Origin: Limnoperna fortunei
Taxonomy: Eukaryota; Mollusca; Bivalvia; Mytilida; Modiolidae
NCBI GenBank assembly: GCA_944474755.1
Contig: OX104113.1
Coordinates: 20,895,563-20,959,562, forward strand
Length of the DNA stretch: 64,000 bases
Direction of reading: 5' to 3'
Position numbers and translations under genes: made by a program. Positions 25,901-64,000 of this stretch are shown one piece after another. Position 1 is the first letter of the stretch, and every line of letters begins with the position of its first letter. The notes under the pieces were generated by a model that worked only from the letters and a program-made list of their open reading frames with translations, ran no database searches and was not told the DNA's origin.

Positions 25901-28900
25901 TAGAAGTGTCTTTGAGCCCTCAGAGCTGTGTTTAGTTTTAAATACACTAGAACAACCAACTAGTATCAATCCGATCATTGTAACCATCATTCCACACCAA
26001 TGTACCAGCCTTAGCTTTCTCTTTAAAAATATTTTCTACAAAGAATTCAAATAAAACATGGAATTAAATTCTTTTGAAAACTCAGCTGTTTAAAATCTTC
26101 TAAATCCCCACAACTGGCATAGAAATATTGTAGCTAAATGCTAAACTGAATAAAATATATTATAGGCCATGTAATAGTATTACCACTAGAGGCATCATAG
26201 TTGAATTTCTCAAATTACAAGACATAAACCGTCATAAAACTTTCTTACCAATCTATTGTTTGAAATGGACTATGAAACTGCTGACACTCAGCTAATCTAT
26301 AACTAATTTAAATCAAAAGAAAATGTAAAACAGAATGTTTATTAGGTAGAGATACTGATCCTTGAATGCCTAGCATTTCTTAAAGCTAACTGCAAATGAC
26401 ATTGATGAAATATACTTACAGAAAGTATTCCTGCAAAAATTATAATGGACCCTCTTAACATCTGCCATACCGAAGCATCTACATACACAAGTCCTATTCC
26501 TACAAACATAAAATAATACTGGCACTGATAAACATGAGAAAGTGAAACTGTAAATAGGAGACAGTTGACATAGAGGCAATAAGCATATAAACAGGAGACA
26601 GTGAACATACAAACAGGAAACAGTAAACATATAAACAGGACAGTGAACATATAAACAGGAGACAGTCAACATATAAACTGGACAGTGAACATATAAACAG
26701 GAGACAGTCAACATATAAACAGGACACAGGATACAGTGAACATATAAACATGAGACCATAAACATATACACATGATACCATAAACATATAAACAGGAGAC
26801 AGTTAACATAAACATGACACAGTGAACATATAAACAGGAAATAGTTTACATATGGGTAGTATACATATAAACAGTAAACATATGAACAATGCTTATTCTA
26901 TCTATACCTACATCTTGATTTACACACAAAAATGCCTTTCAATAGACCATATCAGATAATTAATAGAGGTATAAATACATGTATTTAGCATATGATTTGT
27001 TATAAACCATAATATTTTACATTAAAACGTAAATAAAAATCTTAAAAAATAACATTAATTTTATAGTAACTTGAAAGCTTACCTGCAACAGAAGTCCCTA
27101 CTAAATCACATATGGTTGGTACTACTATTACATACTGAATAATTCTGTCAAAATACAAAGTATCAATTAGTCTCTCATACATATTATTTGTAACAATGCA
27201 ATTTTTAATAATTTCACCACTGTAACTGTTCAAACTGTATACAATATATGTATGTAACTTGTATGCCATGCATGTAATCTTTCCAGAAATAATAAAAAAG
27301 ACATACCTGGAAAGTGGTGAAATAGAAGAGTGACAAGCTATAACTTACTATAAAATAATCATCCGAGCAATTTCTGTATTTCTTTTTATAATCTAGCTTG
27401 ACAAAAATATGAAAAGATTGACTTTCTACTTATGAATTAAAAATGAATATTGATAACAAATTCAGAGCTTATACCTATCAGTGGTGACTTACAAACATTG
27501 TTTAGTCTAAACCTATTAAAAAAGGCAATAAAAACCAAAACAATAAACATTAATGTAATTTTGATTGGGTTAACAAGAGTAAGAAAAATAATCTTACCCT
27601 AAATTTAATTTATGGTGATTTGGCCACATTTAAACCACTGAAGAATTTAGTCATATCTATGAAAGACTGTTATAAACAAAAATTTGCACATTAGACATTG
27701 CTCATCCTTTGCTGTTCAAGTTTTATTAAGATACCTTGGCTGGGGAGGAAGGTCTGTAACATCTTTATTCTGTTCTGCATACTATAAACACAAAATTAAT
27801 ACATATAAAATGTTTGGTGAAAAAAAAGATGAAGTATCTAAACAATAAGAAATATATTTAAATTGAAAAAAAAACAATGAAACATTTTTAAGGATAGTGC
27901 AAAATCCAAAATTAGTATTAAAGAAATTTACTGGCAATCAACACCTTAACAAACCAATTGCTGTTAATGCCAACCATGCACTTATAAATGTACCTCTTGT
28001 CTAAGTTTGTCTCTTTCTCTTTTCCTGACAATGCAGTATCCAGCAAGGCAAATCATTTCACCTGAAGTACAAATACAAGTATGACAATTACAAGAAAATC
28101 TAATTTAAATCTTAAATTTCAAGTTATTTTCAACACACAATTCCTTCAACATTTTGCAACAATCTTCCTAGAAAAACAATTGATGTTGACCAAAAGCAAA
28201 AAATTTTTAAAATTCATAATCAAATAATCGTGTAAAATCAAAGTATGTATATTAAGTTGAAAAGTTTCAAAATCCTCCATAGAGAATTGGAAATTCTAGA
28301 CAGTTCTATTGTGTACTTGCCAAAAAACATAATAAGTGTCTGGAACCATGGATGGTTAAACTCATGGACAGTTCTGGTATTGTTTGCATGTCTGTCTGGA
28401 TACCCTTCAACACTGTAATATGCAACAAAGCCTCTTATAAGCTTGAAGCATCTCTGTCAATACAAAAACATCCATCCACAACTAATTATACCTGTAAACT
28501 GTAGGTTCTCATGAATTTTGCAAATAATTCTGACATTTTTTACACCTTGCAGAAATGACTGAATTCCAGGGTATCGGTTGATAACTGCCAACAGGTTGTA
28601 ATGATATACAAAATTCATGGTGCAAAAATATATATAGGAAAGCATAAAATTTTTATTATGAGATGACAAGCTGCATATGCAATTAAGTAATTACAAACAT
28701 CCTAATGTCACAACAACACCCACAAACATTTTAGTATTATTAACATATTAAATAAGTTCAAAAATCAAAACAAATCAATCATTTTTATGTGAGTTATTCT
28801 CTTTGAAATTGCTAATTATATAGGAATTTGTATTTTCTACATGTCTCTCATTTTATATTAAAGTTTAATATAAAAAACAGTGGAAAGATAAGGGGATTGA

Positions 28901-29944
28901 ACAGCACAAGCAACTTAAATCAAGTCATTCTGTCCATCTACCTGTGACCAGTCAACTCGAATGTCTTTGCAAAGATAGAATATGTGCTTCTGCAGTAGTG
29001 TTCTTTTTGTTAAACAGTGGTATGTAGAATTTTGTAGAATGATGCTCATATAAAATTTACAACAGTTTAAACAGTTTCAGAAAACACCTTTAAAACATTA
29101 AGGTTCCAAGTTAAATTCATGTAAATTTTAGATCAGAAACAAAAATCATAAACTTTGTATCACAAACAGTATGGCCCGATAAGTGTGAACTTTAATTTTT
29201 TGTATTTTGGACTTCATACCATTATTGGTGAATGTTTCAATCTCAAAAGATGACACAAAATGTGTTCTCTCCAGCACAGAGAACATAATTGGTTTCTAGA
29301 TATAACCTTTCCCACCTGTCATTCCCCTTTTACTGTGGGGGGCTACATTTGTCATCTGCCTGATGTTTGTAAACAAAAACCTATATGTTCGTAAAAAAAT
29401 AAATGAATGAATTTGTGCATAATATCGAGAATGGGTTACTATCGAGAACAGGTTAAGGCACGATATAAGGATACTGAAAAACTCTCTGCAAAAAAAATTA
29501 ATAAGAGCACAAACATTTATTTAAAAAGTAGATTTGAAAATGAATTTGACGTCAATAAAAATTAAGGGTTATTTTAATTATCTAGATCTATCTACCATTT
29601 AATGACCCCCTTCAAAAGATTGGATATAATTAAAATTAATAACAAAAATTTATGACGATTTTTTTCAATCGCTGTATTTATGACATTAATGTGACGTCAC
29701 CAACACATTTGAGAAAGACGTCACGCCACCACAAGCACAGGATTCTGGAATGAGGGACTGTTAAGTTGCTCAGAAGTAACGTCATGAACCATAAAATGTG
29801 CGATACTCTCATTTAGACCGCACCTTTAATATGAATACACTGTTCATACTTGCAATCATTTTGTGCTTTTTTGCTTAGAGTATTTATGCTTCCAGTCACA
29901 AGCATTCCAACCATCAAAATAATTTGGAAATAAGAGAGCGCCAT
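17411..29944 (-). CDS. SLC35F6: SLC35F6 (solute carrier 35 member F6), complete, 13 exons
   Basis: A multi-pass membrane protein of the drug/metabolite transporter superfamily. The human protein is reported at lysosomal and mitochondrial membranes and its substrate is unknown. Exons in transcript order: 29944-29850, 28412-28321, 28061-27994, 27781-27735, 27144-27083, 26499-26420, 26035-25900, 25466-25372, 24738-24694, 23282-23102, 19298-19216, 18156-18114, 17604-17411. They total 1221 bases, 406 codons plus stop, against 371 residues in human. Landmarks: MALSYFQIILMVGMLVTGSI at the start, HPWFQTLIMFFGEMICLAG, VVPTICDLVGTSVAGIGLVY, WQMLRGSIIIFAGILS, IVSASQMVIEEMFL, VVGMEGSFG, LYLASIAFYNYFGLAVTKSL, RTIMVWVIDL and FLFLLIGTALYNE. 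The C-terminal tail is acidic, soluble and not conserved (SDSEDEETKPLMQ), typical of a cytosolic tail with a possible sorting signal. The start is the first ATG, giving a hydrophobic N-terminus aligned to the human one. Intron 2 uses a GC donor. The gene is divergent from PLEKHD1. Confidence 0.95.
18790..18890 (-). repeat. Dispersed repeat, copy on - strand
   Basis: The reverse complement reads AAAAAGGGATGTTTTTACCA, ATATGTGCCAAGAGGGACAT and GAGACATTTTCTAGTTCCC, paralogous to 10562-10650. It is in SLC35F6 intron 11. Confidence 0.65.
20103..20353 (+). mobile_element. Full-length tRNA-derived SINE with 11-bp TSD
   Basis: Same family as the copy at 4261, with a few bases missing after the A box (the head reads GGTGGCCGAGGTAGTTCG). 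The direct repeat CAAAAACAGTC lies at 20092-20102 and 20354-20364, and the tail is (CAAA)n. It is in SLC35F6 intron 10, antisense to that gene. Confidence 0.88.
20985..22340 (+). repeat. 155-bp tandem array, nine in-register units
   Basis: The marker GGGAGATAACTCCT begins at 21040, 21195, 21350, 21505, 21660, 21815, 21970, 22125 and 22280, exactly 155 bases apart each time. Units differ by substitutions only. Each contains AAAGTTGCTCC, CAACATTTTGCACTCTTTAG, ATCATTAATAGTTAATGAGT and CAGTTACATATATAATGGG. Confidence 0.92.
22444..22483. promoter_or_regulatory. Pair of perfect DR1 nuclear-receptor motifs in opposite orientations
   Basis: TGACCTTTGACCT at 22444-22456 and AGGTCAAAGGTCA at 22471-22483 are perfect direct repeats of AGGTCA with one spacer base, on opposite strands 14 bases apart. 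They belong to the repeat element, not to a recognised promoter. Binding by RXR/HNF4-type receptors is possible but untested. Confidence 0.4.
22874..22907 (+). repeat. (AAT)n microsatellite
   Basis: An uninterrupted run of eleven AAT units directly precedes the hairpin modules of the 155-bp satellite element. Confidence 0.9.
22907..23000. repeat. Duplicated hairpin module
   Basis: Two nearly identical 47-48-bp units (ATCAGAACAATAACTATA plus the 12-bp stem AGGTCTTTCCAC...GTGGAAAGACCT with a short AGAAAG loop) follow the (AAT)n tract. In the second unit the outer stem base pair is broken (CGTCTTTCC). Confidence 0.85.
23538..24240 (-). pseudogene. 3' fragment of a LINE (non-LTR reverse transcriptase C-terminus)
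   Basis: On the - strand a frame from about 24240 to 23782 encodes a typical end of a jockey/CR1-like reverse transcriptase: LQKRAA, a premature TGA at 24133-24135, then VILDADPLAPSEPLFKLLGW, RIKYHKYLLMHKIINSEAP, YQLRNN and SGSVLWNDLP. About 240 bases of 3' UTR follow, ending AATAAAGAATTTATTATTATT with an (ATT)n tail (+ coordinates 23538-23577). It is 5'-truncated, as is usual for LINEs, and lies in SLC35F6 intron 9 in the same orientation as the gene. Confidence 0.8.
26516..26890 (+). repeat. About 22-bp minisatellite in SLC35F6 intron 5
   Basis: Imperfect repeats of GTGAACATATAAACAGGAGACA, roughly fourteen units, end 17 bases from the exon 6 acceptor at 26499. The Tyr/Val/Cys-rich open frames on the - strand here are products of this repeat. 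Confidence 0.85.
28062..28320 (-). other. GC-AG intron (intron 2 of SLC35F6)
   Basis: The exon ends in TTTTTTG and the intron begins GCAAGT at 28320, the classical GC-donor context. Joining G to GT-GAA restores the family motif FFGEMICLAG. The only nearby GT (GTACAC, four bases on) would shift the frame. The 3' end is a normal TTCAG. Confidence 0.88.
29691..29784. promoter_or_regulatory. Cluster of CRE-like sites beside the divergent promoter
   Basis: Three TGACGTCA-like motifs occur within about 95 bases: a perfect palindrome GTGACGTCAC at 29691-29700, AGACGTCA at 29716-29723 and TAACGTCA at 29777-29784. They lie in SLC35F6 intron 1, about 270-360 bases from the PLEKHD1 start. The motifs are seen directly. 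Binding by CREB/ATF-type bZIP factors is an inference. Confidence 0.45.
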
Positions 29945-30052
29945 TTTTAAATAATGTGACACCCCTTTTTACGTTGACACGTGACTGTAAAGTAAGGGAG
30001 ATAATTGCAGCGACAAATTATTGACAAGGATGTAAAGCCCAGTATTTATGGA
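29945..30052. promoter_or_regulatory. Short bidirectional promoter between SLC35F6 and PLEKHD1
   Basis: The two start codons point away from each other with only 108 bases between them. A CACGTG E-box sits in GACACGTGAC at 29976-29985, one base from the lysosomal-gene CLEAR consensus GTCACGTGAC. No TATA box is obvious. The real transcription starts may lie within either first exon, so the span is the coding-to-coding gap. Confidence 0.6.
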
Positions 30053-61894
<31,842 letters not shown>

Positions 61895-62011
61895 TGGTAC
61901 CTTGACATTGCGAGTGTTGATAGTTTGCAGAGTAATTCACAATAGTCCAGTACTGTACTAACTAATACCCCTTTAGTTCAGTTTTTTTCTTTAGTTTTAC
62001 TTTTTTAACAC

Positions 62012-62017
62012 AATAAA
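62012..62017 (+). terminator. Candidate PLEKHD1 polyadenylation signal AATAAA
   Basis: AATAAA lies 118 bases after the tentative stop at 61894. It supports that terminal exon but is a common motif in AT-rich sequence. Confidence 0.35.
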
Positions 62018-62713
62018 AGCCTGGTGTATTGTTATGCCTTCACACGTCAGGTACAGACCTGTTAGTTTTGCATTTCCTGTCCCTTTATGGGAACCACAAC
62101 TTTTAATTTGAAGTTTTGTATTCTTGCCTATCACAGTATATAGGGCAGCATATTGTTTTGGGATGGTGAATGGAAGTAATTGCTTTTTTTTACCAGCAAT
62201 CTATCTTTTATGACTTTCTTCATATGGAAAATAATAGTGTTAGAACTAATAGACTTGTATTAAATAGTGGAAAAATATATTTATTTAAAATTAATGATTT
62301 TTGTAAAATTAAGTCATTCTATCAGTCATTATCTATCTCTTTTTTATCCCACTGTTTCTCCATTTGTAAATGTTATTCAATGACTAAATTTTGAAATAAC
62401 TGATGATTTAATTGCCAAGTACACTTCTGTTTTGTATTGCTTAAATGAAATATATCACTTATGGAGTGGAGAATTTGGCACAATGGATTGATGACAGTTG
62501 CATATATAATTGTAATCTATATCTCGGTTTTACCAAATACTACTATCATGAATTGTTCATATGTCTTGTCCATAAGATGTTTCCAATTTGAATGGTTATG
62601 GGACATTGAGGAACTTTGTTCTTACTGTATAACCTGGTTAGATAAGGGCAACGCCTCCTTGACAACAATGCTTTATTTTTAATGAAATTACTCCTCAAAT
62701 AAGTCAATTCCAT

Positions 62714-62805
62714 GGGTGTACTTGCCTCTTAACTGACAAGGCTTTCTCTCTCAATAAAAACTGGATGCCACAATATAGCTGAAAAATTGCCCAGTGGCAT
62801 TAAAT
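62714..62805 (+). mobile_element. SINE 3' remnant
   Basis: Contains GGTGTACTTG, an internal deletion of the central domain, AATAAAAACTGGATGCCAC, ATATAGCTGAAAAATTGC and GTGGCATTAAA. It lies beyond PLEKHD1. Confidence 0.7.
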
Positions 62806-64000
62806 GTGATCTCGACGAAATGACAAACCATACTGCACAAGATTTTTTTATTAAATTAATAGAACTTTTTTATTTACTTCAAATTAGGACTTTTTATAAT
62901 CTGGCTTATCTATAAATGTGTTTTATGTTTAAAGGAAATTAGTAAATTTTTGTATAGAATATGTTTCTATGAATGATACACTACCCTATCTAAGCATGAA
63001 TTTTTGGGAAATAATTTGTTTTTTGTACAGTGGAATTGATAAGGTTGTCAGAAAATGATGTTTTTACTAGGGATATTTTCCCAATAAGTGCAGAAAATGT
63101 TGTTCAGAAGAAGCATGCATACATATTTTTTAATGTTGATAATTTCTTAAAAATTATAAAAGATATAAACATAACGAATTTTGATACTTTTTTTCAGCAT
63201 GCTACATGTACATAGGAATTAATAGGAAACTACTTCCTGTTGTACTACAATAAATATTAGTATGATTACGAGTTGTTTCCACCATATGGAGATATCTCTA
63301 TCACTTTATTGGATTTGTCTTTGTTTATGGGAACTGATTCTCCCTGTAGGGTGACTTCATTTAGTCTGTTTATTGAATTAGAGTACTGCACACTGTACAA
63401 ATGTACATACTAGAGATCTTTCTGTCAAGTTTTTTTTTATGTGGTGCTTATTAAACAGTCGTCACCATTTTTTTTTACATTTCATGAATTATGAATTCAT
63501 TAGCATTTACTTTTCACTTTTTATATACTGGGAATTGAAAAACAAAAAATAGAGGACTACAGGGGAGTAATTTTTGGTGTATGTTAAAAAATCATTATTT
63601 ATTTGTTTTCCTACTCTCACATAACTGAGTATTTTGTGGTTATTCTATAGGAGTTAAAGCCTGTGATTTGTTTAGCATGACCACAGCTTTTTGAGTAAGT
63701 TTAATCTCTTCAAGATCACCAATTTAACATTGTTAACACATATGAGGTCATACATGCTTTTATTATGACAGTTGATTTTAATGTTAAATGGTGATAACAA
63801 TGAAGAGATTGTATATTGTATTTATTTTTATTGTCAATCAGTGATACAATATACATCTGAATTTTTTCCATTATCAAGTTTGAACCTATTGATAGGAAAA
63901 TAGAACATGTTAACCACAACTCACCATTTTGTATCAAAAATATTTGTCAGCCCTGAATCTCCTGGGGATTATACAAAGGTTGATGTACACATTTTTCAAT

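Larger units (their letters stand above)
61895..64000. other. Downstream flank with no supported gene
   Basis: AT-rich sequence with a SINE remnant at 62714-62805. An open frame at 63030-63215 is preceded by GTACAG, an acceptor-like sequence in a phase that could join PLEKHD1, but its residues are not recognisable. Nothing else stands out. Confidence 0.5.

Noticed and set aside
26342..26787. Overlapping - strand frames encoding Tyr/Val/Cys-rich proteins of 95-133 residues
   Set aside because: They read through the 22-bp minisatellite and an SLC35F6 exon in the wrong frames; the repetitive peptides follow from the repeat unit.
27317..27349. Possible extra SLC35F6 exon between AG and GT signals (peptide like SPLSR)
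   Set aside because: Exon 27781-27735 joins 27144-27083 directly in phase and gives the expected family alignment; inserting this segment would break the frame.
28311..28320. Sequencing error turning a GT donor into GC
   Set aside because: The GCAAGT context fits known GC donors; error cannot be excluded without reads, but it is not needed to explain the gene.
63030..63215. Possible terminal PLEKHD1 exon after GTACAG
   Set aside because: The phase is compatible, but the sequence has no similarity to the family and the nearer exons at 61493 and 61876 have better signals; kept only as an alternative.

Overview
The window is nuclear DNA of an invertebrate animal, most likely a bivalve mollusc and possibly a mytilid mussel. 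It is AT-rich. Its genes are split into short exons (about 40-230 bases) by introns of up to 9 kb, and those introns are full of tRNA-headed SINEs, MITEs, hairpin-headed repeats and short-period tandem arrays of the kind known from bivalve genomes. The taxon is an inference from gene structure and repeat style. The gene names come from recognised protein similarity, with splice sites and reading phase checked by hand at every junction.

Layout. (1) 1-13.7 kb, + strand: the last eleven coding exons of UTP25 (DIEXF/DEF), a pre-18S rRNA processing factor whose 5' part lies before base 1. (2) 13.7-17.4 kb: a gene-poor interval between two convergent genes. (3) 17.4-29.9 kb, - strand: a complete 13-exon SLC35F6, a drug/metabolite-transporter-superfamily membrane protein (1221 bases, 406 codons plus stop, every junction in phase). 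(4) 29.9-30.05 kb: about 108 bases separate the SLC35F6 start from the first in-frame ATG of the next gene, so this is probably a shared bidirectional promoter; it holds a CACGTG E-box. (5) 30.05-61.9 kb, + strand: PLEKHD1, a PH-domain plus coiled-coil protein, with thirteen well-supported exons and two tentative C-terminal exons. (6) 61.9-64 kb: no supported gene.

The three genes do not form a pathway (ribosome biogenesis, membrane transport, PH/coiled-coil scaffold). Their link is positional: UTP25 and SLC35F6 are tail to tail, SLC35F6 and PLEKHD1 head to head.

The most interesting signals are: a probable U12-type intron in UTP25; a GC-AG intron in SLC35F6 required by the reading frame; a 12-unit, roughly 46-bp minisatellite that appears to have grown out of the tRNA-derived head of a SINE; a nine-unit array with an exact 155-bp period and no detectable indels; a 146-bp array inside a hairpin-headed element; a 2-kb hAT-like non-autonomous element carrying its own satellite; two copies of one TIR element on either side of PLEKHD1 exon 5; and several hairpin-headed elements that share a CTAGTT-like tail. 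No prokaryotic-type system, CRISPR array, rRNA or functional tRNA gene was seen.
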